Origin: SAR202 cluster bacterium
Lineage (GTDB): Bacteria > Chloroflexota > Dehalococcoidia > UBA3495
Assembly (NCBI GenBank): GCA_009392775.1
Contig: VFFT01000119.1
Location: forward strand, 1-49,618
Reading direction: 5' to 3'
DNA length: 49,618 nt
In this document: positions 33,579 through 40,493 of the stretch, piece after piece
Numbering within the stretch: the stretch's first letter is position 1
Layout: each line of letters opens with the position of its first letter
The notes under the pieces: model-generated
Told to the model about the DNA's origin: nothing
Seen by the model: only the letters and a program-made list of their open reading frames with translations
Databases searched by the model: none
Position numbers and translations under genes: made by a program

Positions 33579-33609
33579 ATTATACCATTTTTGCTTTGAC
33601 GTTTGTCAA
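33579..33609 (-). promoter_or_regulatory. Phage promoter inside the 3-prime end of a gene
   Basis: Minus-strand TTGACAAACGT, spacer 19, TGG TATAAT. It lies within the last codons of the gene 33580-33906; that gene's TAA is part of the -10 hexamer. Confidence 0.8.
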
Positions 33610-33906
33610 CTCATCACCATGACCATCTACTTCGCCTCTCATAAAGAACTCAGCATTGTCGTCAGGTGAGAAGTTCTTGAACTCATACATGCAACCATTG
33701 CCGTACTCGTATTTCGAATCATCTGCAACGGTATAACAGACAGCGACCCAATCAGATTCATTAAAGACCTCAGGTTCATAATCATTCCATGAAGGATCAC
33801 TCGCACTAATCTCGAAATACTGTTCAACCTTTCTTTCGATTCTGAGATCCAGTATTTGTAGGTGGCAATTGGGGCATTCCCTTTCTTTAATTATTTGTAG
33901 CGTCAT
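33580..33906 (-). CDS. Hypothetical protein, 108 aa
   Basis: N-terminal CPNCHLQ plus a later lone Cys suggests a partial metal site; the middle is acidic and aromatic. The coding sequence of its last ten codons doubles as a promoter. Not recognised. Confidence 0.6.
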   Translation of the reverse strand: MTLQIIKERECPNCHLQILDLRIERKVEQYFEISASDPSWNDYEPEVFNESDWVAVCYTVADDSKYEYGNGCMYEFKNFSPDDNAEFFMRGEVDGHGDELTNVKAKMV

Positions 33907-34090
33907 TTTTTCTCTCCTCTATTTCCTCATTTATTGTGTCGTTCATCTTGTCTAAATTGAGACAAGCATCCTCAATAAGTCCGATAACGAACTCCTTGCT
34001 ACTACTAGTCATTCCTTTCTTTACCTCATCGATAGCGATAGTCCCTAAAGCCATCCATCTCGGTGCTACGTTCACGGTTCGTATAGTCAA
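33887..34090 (-). CDS. Hypothetical protein, 67 aa (TTG start)
   Basis: TTG 34090 has AAGGAGGTAC directly upstream. Helical protein (KEFVIGLIEDACLNLDKMND). First gene of the unit led by the promoter at 34122. Confidence 0.6.
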   Translation of the reverse strand: MTIRTVNVAPRWMALGTIAIDEVKKGMTSSSKEFVIGLIEDACLNLDKMNDTINEEIEERKNDATNN

Positions 34091-34121
34091 TTTGTACCTC
34101 CTTTGTACTTGCTATACTTTA

Positions 34122-34152
34122 ATTATACCAAATTTGATATGACGTAAGTCAA
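34122..34152 (-). promoter_or_regulatory. Phage promoter
   Basis: Minus-strand TTGACTTACGT, spacer 19, TGG TATAAT. A 12-bp box lies 20 nt further upstream (34173). Confidence 0.78.
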
Positions 34153-34172
34153 CCCCAATGGAACCAGAGCCG

Positions 34173-34184
34173 TAAGGAAAAGAT
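34173..34184 (-). repeat. 12-bp intergenic box
   Basis: Plus strand TAAGGAAAAGAT. Confidence 0.75.
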
Positions 34185-34206
34185 CACGCGGGCTTCTGGA
34201 GCAGGA

Positions 34207-34233
34207 CAAAAAAATACCCCCTAAAGGGGGTAT
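34207..34233 (-). terminator. Rho-independent terminator
   Basis: ATACCCCC-TAAA-GGGGGTAT hairpin followed on the minus strand by a run of seven T. Ends the unit 34909 to 34263. Confidence 0.85.
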
Positions 34234-34262
34234 CATAAACATCGATGTATTGATGTATTACA

Positions 34263-34493
34263 TTATTCAGTCTCCTCATCCATTAACATACTGATTACAT
34301 CCCAACCTTGTTCTATCATGCGGTCTTGAATATTGCCTTCTTGACTAGCAAGCCAATTTGTTGCCTCTTCATCTGTCCATTCCACCATGTCATTATCATT
34401 TCTGTATTCATGGATATCTGAGATAGACCACCGCACAACAGCATACCAACCGTCTTCTATATCTTTATCGTATTGTGTTTTAGATTCAATCAT
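34263..34493 (-). CDS. Hypothetical protein, 76 aa
   Basis: Acidic, Trp-rich; overlaps its upstream neighbour by one base and precedes a terminator. Not recognised. Confidence 0.6.
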   Translation of the reverse strand: MIESKTQYDKDIEDGWYAVVRWSISDIHEYRNDNDMVEWTDEEATNWLASQEGNIQDRMIEQGWDVISMLMDEETE

Positions 34494-34777
34494 TATTCAG
34501 TTTCCTCTTTTTTATCTTTTATTTCTTTTAATGTATCTGTGAGTAGTGCCTGTTGAAATTCCTTCATGACATCCATCACATAATCTTTAGGTATGGCAGG
34601 TTTTTCACCAAGCATAGCCATACGTAAGTCAGGAACTTCATTAAGCATATCCGTCAGCCAATCTTCGAATTGATCTACTGAATCGAATCCCATCACAGGT
34701 TGTCCGAATGCAAGTGCGACTTCGCCGTCTTTAGGTGATATTAGGATCTTGTATACGTTTACGTTATCTTCGTTCAA
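34493..34777 (-). CDS. Hypothetical protein, 94 aa (TTG start)
   Basis: TTG 34777 directly follows the upstream TAA with GGCAGG before it. Beta-alpha start (VYKILISPKDGEVALAFG) and helical rest. Not recognised. Confidence 0.55.
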   Translation of the reverse strand: MNEDNVNVYKILISPKDGEVALAFGQPVMGFDSVDQFEDWLTDMLNEVPDLRMAMLGEKPAIPKDYVMDVMKEFQQALLTDTLKEIKDKKEETE

Positions 34778-34909
34778 TTATTTACCTGCCTTTTTGTTGA
34801 CCGCACGCATGTACATTCCACGCACGCTGTTGCGGTTATCGTTTTGAAAGTTTTTCTTCGAGAACTTCTTAGCATCTCTGCGTTCCCATCTATTTTTATA
34901 ATCTGACAT
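34778..34909 (-). CDS. Basic mini-protein, 43 aa
   Basis: Found by direct reading: ATG 34909 with AGAGG upstream, TAA 34778. Begins MSDYKNRWERRDAKKFSKKN and is strongly basic, suggesting nucleic-acid or ribosome binding. A longer frame over the same DNA in another phase would run through the promoter and is considered spurious. Confidence 0.65.
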   Translation of the reverse strand: MSDYKNRWERRDAKKFSKKNFQNDNRNSVRGMYMRAVNKKAGK

Positions 34910-34934
34910 CTCTTTACCTCTTTTCTATATTTAT

Positions 34935-34965
34935 ATTCTATCATATTTGATAATACGTTTGTCAA
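34935..34965 (-). promoter_or_regulatory. Phage promoter, TTGACAAACGTA class
   Basis: Minus-strand TTGACAAACGTA, spacer 19, TGA TAGAAT. Serves 34909 to 34263. Confidence 0.8.
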
Positions 34966-34995
34966 GTATCTGTGAGCTTCCTGCTCCGACGGGGT

Positions 34996-35007
34996 TAAGG
35001 AAAAGAT
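34996..35007 (-). repeat. 12-bp intergenic box
   Basis: Plus strand TAAGGAAAAGAT, 30 nt from the promoter. Confidence 0.75.
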
Positions 35008-35033
35008 AACCAGACCCTGAAAAACGTACAAAG

Positions 35034-35176
35034 GGAAACCCCTTATGGCAACACAGACCATAAGGGGCGAGGTGATGTGCAGAGACTAATAGTCGAGGAG
35101 AGACAGAAATAAAGGTTGTCTCTGCACTTTGGGCGGTGGGATACCGTTTCTTCTCCCACTCTTACATTTTTGTGTG
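35034..35176 (+). ncRNA. Candidate plus-strand RNA with tandem hairpins
   Basis: CCCCTTATGG / CCATAAGGGG (10 bp, 9-nt loop, from about 35039) is followed by GTGCAGAGAC / GTCTCTGCAC (10 bp, about 31-nt purine-rich loop containing GAGGAGAG) and a third stem GTGGGA/TCCCAC leading to a T-run. Same order and geometry as the element at 32168, with unrelated stem sequence, which argues for conserved structure. The strand is inferred from the trailing T-run. Confidence 0.45.
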
Positions 35177-35232
35177 GCTAGAGTATGACTCCAACCCGCC
35201 ATAAGGCGTTACCGGTATTTACCCAAGTAAAT

Positions 35233-35412
35233 CTAATGTGCTAAGCGTCGTAACGCGCTCTGTTCTAGCTGTCTGACTCTAGCTACTGACATCTTGAGAT
35301 AGTCGGCAGTATCGTCATATGAATAAGCATTGAGATATAACAACTCAATCACTATTGAATGCGTCAACGGTAAGTCTCGGATTTTATTTTTTATTGCTTC
35401 TGTACTATTCAT
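35233..35412 (-). CDS. Sigma-region-4-like HTH mini-protein, 59 aa
   Basis: Found by direct reading: ATG 35412 overlaps the upstream TAG (ATGAATAG); TAG 35233. The second half, YSYDDTADYLKMSVARVRQL then EQSALRRLAH, is a close match to sigma70 region 4, which contacts the -35 element. It may redirect or block host RNA polymerase at the phage-type promoters of this genome. No region 2 is present. Confidence 0.7.
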   Translation of the reverse strand: MNSTEAIKNKIRDLPLTHSIVIELLYLNAYSYDDTADYLKMSVARVRQLEQSALRRLAH

Positions 35413-35620
35413 TATTTACCTCTATTTTTGATGTTGCATAAGGATGAAGCTCTTTCATGATTATGCTTGCTCTTTCTATTAATGCATCCTTACATTCGAT
35501 AATTTCTTCATCAGTCATTTCATTTAATCCCGAATGCATCTCTTCAGCCTCATTCCACGCTGTATTAATTGCGTCTAATACTTTGGCTGTATAAATTTGA
35601 TTTTCTAGTAAATTACTCAT
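35405..35620 (-). CDS. Hypothetical protein, 71 aa
   Basis: Acidic helical mini-protein; overlaps neighbours at both ends. Not recognised. Confidence 0.6.
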   Translation of the reverse strand: MSNLLENQIYTAKVLDAINTAWNEAEEMHSGLNEMTDEEIIECKDALIERASIIMKELHPYATSKIEVNNE

Positions 35621-35997
35621 TACCCACCAACTACTTTGCTTTTCAGATTGTCATAACCTGTTAACTTGTAAATGTCTTGCCATGTGGCCTCACAGGAATC
35701 ACACTTCACTTCTTGCCATCCGAAACCGCTATCTGTTTCTACATGGTCAGTAGTAGTCACCTCATATGCGTCACAGGAAGGGCATTGCAGTCCTGATGTC
35801 TTGATATATTGCTCGTCTGTTTTGTTTGGTGTGTCCTTTCTGGTTTCTTCATACCAGAAGACTTTGCCATCTTCTATATCGTATTTAGATTCATCTGCTA
35901 AATCTTCTTTGGTATAAGTATCCAAGTATCCCCAATTTGAGTGACCGTAATTCTCTCTGCAATAATCATCTGTAATTTCAGATAAATCCCTAGCCAT
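35620..35997 (-). CDS. Zinc-ribbon protein, 125 aa
   Basis: C-terminal half holds CPSCDAYEV and CDSCEATW, a classic zinc ribbon of the TFIIS/primase type; N-terminal half is acidic and aromatic. Function unknown. Confidence 0.65.
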   Translation of the reverse strand: MARDLSEITDDYCRENYGHSNWGYLDTYTKEDLADESKYDIEDGKVFWYEETRKDTPNKTDEQYIKTSGLQCPSCDAYEVTTTDHVETDSGFGWQEVKCDSCEATWQDIYKLTGYDNLKSKVVGG

Positions 35998-36402
35998 TTA
36001 TTCACCATCCTGTGGAGCATTAGTCATCTTGAGATGTGTTGCTACTACTTTCTCAGTATCGACAATAGCACCTTGCTCATATAGAGCGTTGATGTATTTC
36101 TTAGGTACAAGAGCGAGAATAGTTTCAATGCTTTTAACTACCGTTTTCGGAGTTCTTGATTCATCAACTATCTGTATCTTCTTACCATTAGATATAACAT
36201 CTTCTTGGTTGTTGAGTTCTAAAGACTTGAGCAACTCAGGCTTTAATGTTTTAAACTCATCTTTAATGAGAGTTTCTTGTGCCTTGAGTTCTACAAACCT
36301 TTGAGCCATTTCAGCTATTTGAACATCAACTGCTGTTGCGCCCTTAGTCCAATCTCTTACTACTTCTACTGCTGTTTCTATTTTCGTTGCCAATTTATTC
36401 AC
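35998..36402 (-). CDS. Hypothetical helical protein, 134 aa
   Basis: Long helical N-terminal half (about 25-65) followed by a beta/helix part (VVKSIETILALVPKKYINALYE). It resembles in outline small phage proteins of the replication region, but I cannot assign a family. First gene of a four-gene unit that ends with the sigma-4-like gene. Confidence 0.6.
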   Translation of the reverse strand: MNKLATKIETAVEVVRDWTKGATAVDVQIAEMAQRFVELKAQETLIKDEFKTLKPELLKSLELNNQEDVISNGKKIQIVDESRTPKTVVKSIETILALVPKKYINALYEQGAIVDTEKVVATHLKMTNAPQDGE

Positions 36403-36424
36403 CTCTGAATGTTTTGTTAAGTTT

Positions 36425-36455
36425 ATTATACCATATCGTATTATACGTTTGTCAA
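36425..36455 (-). promoter_or_regulatory. Phage promoter, TTGACAAACGTA-like
   Basis: Minus-strand TTGACAAACGTA, spacer 19, TGG TATAAT. Serves 36402 to 35233. Confidence 0.82.
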
Positions 36456-36464
36456 TACCCTATT

Positions 36465-36905
36465 TTAGAAACCTATTTCTTTGCCTGCTGACCACTGAAA
36501 TAGAGGTTGATTGAGTTTAACAATGTGACCACCAGACGAATCACTTTCAATTGAAAGTATTTCTCTCAGGTTGTCGATAGCGTGCGTTGGATATTCGCTA
36601 TTCTTTATAAAGTCCACAACCATTACAGGTTCAGCATTCGGCACACCTTTGGCTGTCGCAAATTCGCAAATAGCGTCAGTCCAATGGTTTTCCAGTAATG
36701 CGTCAGCACCCTCATCTTGATAGATTTCATCTAGCATGAATAGCACAAAGTCTAGATATGCGGTATCTAATACTTGATCTCGACTTTGTATATCTAAACC
36801 TTCAACACCTTGCACCACAAAGTCTGAATTAATCTGACCTTGTTTACCAACTACGCCTCTCTTCAACTTCTTATTCTTGATCACGTTCTTTACTTGTCTC
36901 TTCAT
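36465..36905 (-). CDS. Hypothetical protein, 146 aa
   Basis: Start set at ATG 36905 (GGAGGTAC 7 nt upstream). A basic N-terminus (MKRQVKNVIKNKKLKRG) precedes an acidic helical domain. Not recognised. Confidence 0.6.
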   Translation of the reverse strand: MKRQVKNVIKNKKLKRGVVGKQGQINSDFVVQGVEGLDIQSRDQVLDTAYLDFVLFMLDEIYQDEGADALLENHWTDAICEFATAKGVPNAEPVMVVDFIKNSEYPTHAIDNLREILSIESDSSGGHIVKLNQPLFQWSAGKEIGF

Positions 36906-36937
36906 TTTTTGTACCTCCAAGTACTTCTGTTTCCTAT

Positions 36938-36968
36938 ATTGTACCACATCTATATATACATATGTCAA
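36938..36968 (-). promoter_or_regulatory. Phage promoter, TTGACATATGTA variant
   Basis: Minus-strand TTGACATATGTA, spacer 19, TGG TACAAT. 12-bp box 29 nt upstream. Confidence 0.8.
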
Positions 36969-36997
36969 CTTTTTTATAATATTTTATTTAAATAGCT

Positions 36998-37009
36998 TAA
37001 GGAAAAGAT
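36998..37009 (-). repeat. 12-bp intergenic box
   Basis: Plus strand TAAGGAAAAGAT. Confidence 0.75.
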
Positions 37010-37049
37010 CACCCGGACTTGAAAAAAAAACGGGACTGTTTTTCCGACA

Positions 37050-37083
37050 TAAAAAAAGACGGTGCATTAATTAACACACCGTC
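37050..37083 (-). terminator. Rho-independent terminator
   Basis: GACGGTG / CACCGTC stem with T-run on the minus strand; ends the 264-aa gene. Confidence 0.85.
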
Positions 37084-37124
37084 ATAAGTTCCGCCACACG
37101 TTGTCATTGCTGTGGCTTGATGGC

Positions 37125-37919
37125 TTACGCCTTATTAGCTATAGCGTTATTAGCTTTCTTGAATGCACCATGGGTAGCTAATCCGATAACCCATTCGCGA
37201 TTCTTAAGTAGTCCAAGGTCGGCGCATTTCATGCAATCAACGCATTGCACTTTAGCATTAAAGTTATTTGGACATGGTAGTACTTTGACACCGTCACGCT
37301 CATGAACTTTATTTGTCTCATGTGACTCATACGTCCACTCACACGCATAACCTAATGCACGAGCTTGATTGATATCGTCAGCAGTCTCACAACTAGCCAA
37401 CACATTAGCACCGTTCCAAGCTGATTCGGGCACGTTATAAGGTGCGTCCCATGCATGGGTGTATGTGAATGCTTGAACGTCATACCCTAGGTCAGCACCA
37501 CGCTTTTCATATCGCACCATCGCATCGCCTAATAACCCGGCAGATATTGAGTTGCTACCATCACCAACAACGTGAACTCGTAAATCTTTATCGGGAACTA
37601 GTTCATCAATTTTCTGAGCTTCAATTTCAGCAAATTGAATTTGTATATGCAACCGTTCCTCAATTCCGTCAATGTCGCCGTATATTGACGGGTAAAATGG
37701 GCAGGATGTCGGGCAGGTTATTTGTGGCGAATATGTCGCGTGCATATTGCCAACTTTAGAATTTTGTGAGTTGCGTACTACTTTCACAGAATCAGCGTCA
37801 ATTTCTGTCAAAGCTTTAGCGTTAATCTTATTGGTAGTGTGTCGAACCATACCAAAATTGGTATAGCATCCATTATTCTCTAGTACTTGTCCGATGTAGA
37901 ATTCTTGAGTTGTAGTCAT
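37125..37919 (-). CDS. Conserved phage Cys-rich protein (DUF7227-like)
   Basis: 264 aa. Signature segments are CPTSCPFYPS near 70, RVHVVGDG near 112, AFTYTHAWD near 150, VLASCETADDINQARALG near 172 and a C-terminal CVDCMKCADLGL. This order is seen in a widespread uncharacterised phage family (recently DUF7227) that may be a metal-cluster TIM barrel. It has its own promoter and terminator. Activity unknown. Confidence 0.75.
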   Translation of the reverse strand: MTTTQEFYIGQVLENNGCYTNFGMVRHTTNKINAKALTEIDADSVKVVRNSQNSKVGNMHATYSPQITCPTSCPFYPSIYGDIDGIEERLHIQIQFAEIEAQKIDELVPDKDLRVHVVGDGSNSISAGLLGDAMVRYEKRGADLGYDVQAFTYTHAWDAPYNVPESAWNGANVLASCETADDINQARALGYACEWTYESHETNKVHERDGVKVLPCPNNFNAKVQCVDCMKCADLGLLKNREWVIGLATHGAFKKANNAIANKA

Positions 37920-37948
37920 TCAGTAAACCTCTTTTATTTGATACTGTA

Positions 37949-37979
37949 ATTATACCACATCGATTAATACATATGTCAA
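37949..37979 (-). promoter_or_regulatory. Phage promoter, TTGACATATGTA variant
   Basis: Minus-strand TTGACATATGTA, spacer 19, TGG TATAAT. 12-bp box 29 nt upstream, exactly as at 36938. Confidence 0.82.
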
Positions 37980-38008
37980 GTTTTGTACATATCTTGACAA
38001 ACTATATG

Positions 38009-38020
38009 TAAGGAAAAGAT
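38009..38020 (-). repeat. 12-bp intergenic box
   Basis: Plus strand TAAGGAAAAGAT. Confidence 0.75.
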
Positions 38021-38057
38021 TGCAGCAGGGTCCGGTGTCCGCCGTATTTTTTGGACA

Positions 38058-38084
38058 TAAAAAAAGACCGCCATAAAGACGGTC
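38058..38084 (-). terminator. Rho-independent terminator
   Basis: GACCG / CGGTC hairpin with seven T on the minus strand; ends the gene 38111-38371. Confidence 0.82.
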
Positions 38085-38110
38085 ATAAGGAAACGGTGTG
38101 GAGACGGAGT

Positions 38111-38371
38111 TTACCAATCGTCCTCGTAAGGATCGTTGTACCCTCCTTCGGTCATCTCCTCGTCTGGGAGATGGTTGAAGGTGTTCATGGGATCTCGGTA
38201 TCCCACGGCAGCCTGAGGGTAAGCCTTCTCGGCTTCCTCTTGGGTAGCGAAGGAGTCCCTATAGGACTTCATCGTCTGCCCTGCAAGCACGGAGCTTCGG
38301 GGATACACCCCAAACTCGTACACGGAGTACCACTTGTACTCGTTGCTGTATTCAATCGTCCAATCGCTCAT
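38111..38371 (-). CDS. Hypothetical protein, 86 aa
   Basis: Acidic, Tyr-rich, with a C-terminal PYEDDW. The coding sequence is visibly richer in G and C than its neighbours. AGAGGTGA ribosome site after the ATCAAATAAA leader. Not recognised. Confidence 0.65.
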   Translation of the reverse strand: MSDWTIEYSNEYKWYSVYEFGVYPRSSVLAGQTMKSYRDSFATQEEAEKAYPQAAVGYRDPMNTFNHLPDEEMTEGGYNDPYEDDW

Positions 38372-38400
38372 CAGTTCACCTCTTTTTATTTGATGTCTCT

Positions 38401-38429
38401 ATTATAGCAGGGTCAGAGCTACCTGTCAA
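38401..38429 (-). promoter_or_regulatory. Phage promoter, 17-nt spacer class
   Basis: Minus-strand TTGACA, spacer 17, TATAAT: full consensus at both hexamers but without the AACGTA extension. Confidence 0.85.
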
Positions 38430-38451
38430 CGTGCAGCACAGGTCCACCGGG

Positions 38452-38463
38452 TAAGGAAAAGAT
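38452..38463 (-). repeat. 12-bp intergenic box
   Basis: Plus strand TAAGGAAAAGAT. Confidence 0.75.
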
Positions 38464-38515
38464 GGCAGGGCGGAAGCTCGGGTGGTAACGGGTGGTGGGA
38501 GGTATGACGAGATAC

Positions 38516-38540
38516 AAAAAAAACTCCCCCGAAGGGGAGT
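38516..38540 (-). terminator. Rho-independent terminator
   Basis: ACTCCCC / GGGGAGT hairpin followed by a minus-strand T-run of eight. Confidence 0.88.
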
Positions 38541-38544
38541 ATAG

Positions 38545-38647
38545 GGCGGAAAGGAATTGCACCTTTCAACTGTGGTATCACCATTAACTTTGTAGCCTCA
38601 AAGCATCCTAGTGATAGGCTATCCGCAGTTCTACTAAGCGACCCATG
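38545..38647 (-). ncRNA. Pseudoknot-rich 3-prime UTR element
   Basis: Between the stop of the 220-aa gene and its terminator. On the minus strand: GCGGA pairs with TCCGC across the element; hairpins CCTA/TAGG, CTTTG/CAAAG and AAAGG-TGCAATT-CCTTT (7-nt T-arm-like loop). TAGCCT matches the AGGCTA loop and TATCAC matches GTGATA, so two pseudoknots are possible; GTGGTAT at the 5-prime end also matches ATACCAC. Resembles a tRNA-like or degradation-resistant element but has no valid acceptor stem or 7-nt anticodon loop. Confidence 0.5.
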
Positions 38648-39310
38648 TTATACCACCTTACAGCGGTTTATTACGGTCTGCTTGATACCGTTGTACTCAG
38701 AGTGGTCTTTAACGGTAGCTTTGAAAGTAAGAGTATCGCCTACTTTACCGAAGTCCCACACAGGATCGCCTGAGGCGAACCATACGAGGTGGTTGGATTC
38801 TTCATCAAGCATTTTGACAAGGAACGTACCCCAAGCATTATTGAGATCACGAGCAGACTCAATGGTAGCGGTAAACTCTTGTCTACCTTTAGTAACACCG
38901 ACCCACTCGGAATTTTTTCCTGCCTCAGCCTCAGCAAGAATTTTCTCAGCACGCTCGGCTTGGCGTATTATGGAGTTTCTGTAACTCGGTAATACGGTAG
39001 CGATAAAACCGAATTGTTTAGCGGTAACAACTCCACGATCTAGGATGTCACCTAGTGTGCGATCAAAGTCTGTAACTCCACGCTCGTAGCTATCCTTGCG
39101 ACTCACGAAGTGTTGGACAGCATTTTGTATTTCCTCAGCGTCCACGACTACCTCAGGCTGAGGATCAAAGCCTTTAACCACACGCTCAATAATACCTGCG
39201 GTGGCAGGCGAGTCCTCAGTCTGCTTGTTTTTAGGTGTGTAACCGAATACAGCGATCACCTTGTAAGCGACGCTCAGGATGTCTTGAATTCCATATTTTT
39301 TGTTAGCCAT
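38648..39310 (-). CDS. Hypothetical protein with OB-like C-terminus, 220 aa
   Basis: Helical N-terminal two-thirds (EAERAEKILAEAEAG-type) and a C-terminal strand-rich segment GKVGDTLTFKATVKDHSEYN then GIKQTVINRCKVV. Such G-x2-F-x-A-x-VKxHxxYxGxKQT segments occur at the end of phage replication-region proteins and look like an OB-fold strand pattern. Single-strand nucleic-acid binding is possible. Own promoter and terminator. Confidence 0.65.
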   Translation of the reverse strand: MANKKYGIQDILSVAYKVIAVFGYTPKNKQTEDSPATAGIIERVVKGFDPQPEVVVDAEEIQNAVQHFVSRKDSYERGVTDFDRTLGDILDRGVVTAKQFGFIATVLPSYRNSIIRQAERAEKILAEAEAGKNSEWVGVTKGRQEFTATIESARDLNNAWGTFLVKMLDEESNHLVWFASGDPVWDFGKVGDTLTFKATVKDHSEYNGIKQTVINRCKVV

Positions 39311-39340
39311 AGTTCTTGTACCTCTTTATTTGATACTTGA

Positions 39341-39370
39341 AGTATAGTCTATTACTATTACGTTTGTCAA
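39341..39370 (-). promoter_or_regulatory. Phage promoter, TTGACAAACGTA class
   Basis: Minus-strand TTGACAAACGTA, spacer 18, TATACT. A second TTGACA lies 10 bp upstream. Confidence 0.8.
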
Positions 39371-39393
39371 GGCTTGACAAATCGGGAGGACCC

Positions 39394-39405
39394 GAAGGAA
39401 AAGAT
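39394..39405 (-). repeat. 12-bp intergenic box (variant)
   Basis: Plus strand GAAGGAAAAGAT. Confidence 0.7.
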
Positions 39406-39446
39406 GCCCAGATCGGAATCTTCTAACTGGTGGTTGGTGCGGGGTA

Positions 39447-39476
39447 TAAAAAAAGCTCTTGCGTTTAACAAGAGCT
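39447..39476 (-). terminator. Rho-independent terminator
   Basis: AGCTCTTG / CAAGAGCT with a minus-strand T-run; ends gene 39538-39798. Confidence 0.87.
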
Positions 39477-39537
39477 TGGCAATCCCTTTCCCAACCTAAT
39501 GTCAGTTGAGTACAGGGCAGTGAGCCTGAGAGGCGTT

Positions 39538-39798
39538 TTACGCGTCAGGTATGCGTGCGATGTAGCGTGCGGTTACGTCGGGGTTGAGGGTGTTGCCGTA
39601 GTCATCCCAGACGTCCTCGGATAGTTCGATGCGATGTCCGCAAGTTGAAGGGGATTCGTTTCCGTAGGGGAGAAGGGAGAAAAGGCATTTTATGCAAACG
39701 ATGAAGGTGCTACCGTTTTCGTGGTTGAGAGGGTAGGCGTGAGGGTCAACCGCGGTGCAGTGGATGCAAGGAATTTGATTGTCGGGTAAAGGGTTCAT
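39538..39798 (-). CDS. Zinc-binding hypothetical protein, 86 aa
   Basis: Start set at ATG 39798 (TTGGAGGTAC upstream). CIHCTA and CIKCLF form two Cys pairs; further Cys and His follow (STCGHRIELS). Not recognised. Confidence 0.65.
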   Translation of the reverse strand: MNPLPDNQIPCIHCTAVDPHAYPLNHENGSTFIVCIKCLFSLLPYGNESPSTCGHRIELSEDVWDDYGNTLNPDVTARYIARIPDA

Positions 39799-39826
39799 TT
39801 TTGTACCTCCAAGTACGATATTCTGT

Positions 39827-39855
39827 ATTATATCAAAATTGATACTATTTGTCAC
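39827..39855 (-). promoter_or_regulatory. Phage promoter, 17-nt spacer class
   Basis: Minus-strand GTGACA, spacer 17, TGA TATAAT. Confidence 0.75.
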
Positions 39856-39875
39856 CTCTGAGACTGGGAGGATTC

Positions 39876-39887
39876 GAAGGGAAAGAT
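39876..39887 (-). repeat. 12-bp intergenic box (variant)
   Basis: Plus strand GAAGGGAAAGAT. Confidence 0.65.
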
Positions 39888-39956
39888 ACGCGGGGAGGTC
39901 CGGTAACTTTTTTGTTGCAGGGGGACAATGCGGAATTGAAGAATTGGGAGTGGGCA

Positions 39957-39987
39957 TAAAAAAAGCCCCTGCTTTTACACAGGAGCT
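39957..39987 (-). terminator. Rho-independent terminator
   Basis: AGCCCCTG / CAGGAGCT-type hairpin with T-run on the minus strand. Between it and the upstream stop lies a second stem, TACGGAGA / TCTCCGTA (about 39997-40070). Confidence 0.82.
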
Positions 39988-40075
39988 AAAGGATAGTTAC
40001 GGAGAAGGGCTTTAATCGGGTTGAAGACCTAGAACCCATGTGAGAGTCATGTCTCGGTTTCTCTCCGTAGCTATT

Positions 40076-40354
40076 TTAGTATTCGTGAGGAAATAGAATG
40101 GTGGTGGCTACCGCATCCTTGATGATCCAAAAGTCACCGTACACACCGAGTATACGTCCGCCCTGTCCCTTGCTGAGAGACTGTGCTGCTGCGTCGTTAT
40201 ATTCGCAGTCTGACCTCCAGTCCTCGTCTGTCAGTTCGGCTGACTTATCGCCCCAGTCCTTCCTTAGAAAGCGTGCCATAGCTTTTGACACATCCTTTGC
40301 GAATTTCTCATCCTGAGCTATTTTTGCGTTTACCTCTGCTGTTGTTACTATCAT
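40076..40354 (-). CDS. Conserved hypothetical protein, 92 aa
   Basis: Pattern: N-terminal VNAKIAQDEKFAKDVSKAMAR, then KDWGD, and a C-terminal GRILGVYGDFWIIKDA then TTILFPHEY. This matches a small family often called plasmid-related protein in Firmicutes and phages (DWGD ... IWIIT ... TVLFPxEY). Function unknown. The ATCAAATAAA leader precedes it. Confidence 0.7.
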   Translation of the reverse strand: MIVTTAEVNAKIAQDEKFAKDVSKAMARFLRKDWGDKSAELTDEDWRSDCEYNDAAAQSLSKGQGGRILGVYGDFWIIKDAVATTILFPHEY

Positions 40355-40382
40355 CTAATACCTTCCTTTATTTGATGTCTCT

Positions 40383-40411
40383 ATTATATATTAAATAATA
40401 CGTCCTGTCAA
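40383..40411 (-). promoter_or_regulatory. Phage promoter, 17-nt spacer class
   Basis: Minus-strand TTGACA, spacer 17, TATAAT. Confidence 0.83.
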
Positions 40412-40443
40412 CTCTTATATCTCGAGCTAGCAGGACCAGACCC

Positions 40444-40455
40444 TAAGGAAAAGAT
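40444..40455 (-). repeat. 12-bp intergenic box
   Basis: Plus strand TAAGGAAAAGAT. Confidence 0.75.
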
Positions 40456-40493
40456 GTACGGGAGGCTGCAGGAAACGCGGAGTATTTCGAGCA

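Larger units (their letters stand above)
34910..35232. other. Intergenic interval with promoter, box and hairpins
   Basis: About 320 nt. From left: the promoter at 34935, a 12-bp box at 34996, then two strong hairpins (35034-35063 and 35076-35126) and a GTGGGA/TCCCAC stem before ATTTTTG near 35140-35176. No convincing gene on either strand. Confidence 0.5.

Noticed and set aside
34774..35061. 95-codon minus-strand frame as a gene
   Set aside because: It runs across a promoter and hairpins; the real gene is the 43-codon frame in another phase (34778-34909) with a good ribosome site.
38545..38647. tRNA gene on the minus strand
   Set aside because: A T-arm-like hairpin is present, but no 7-bp acceptor stem, no 7-nt anticodon loop and no CCA-compatible end could be placed.
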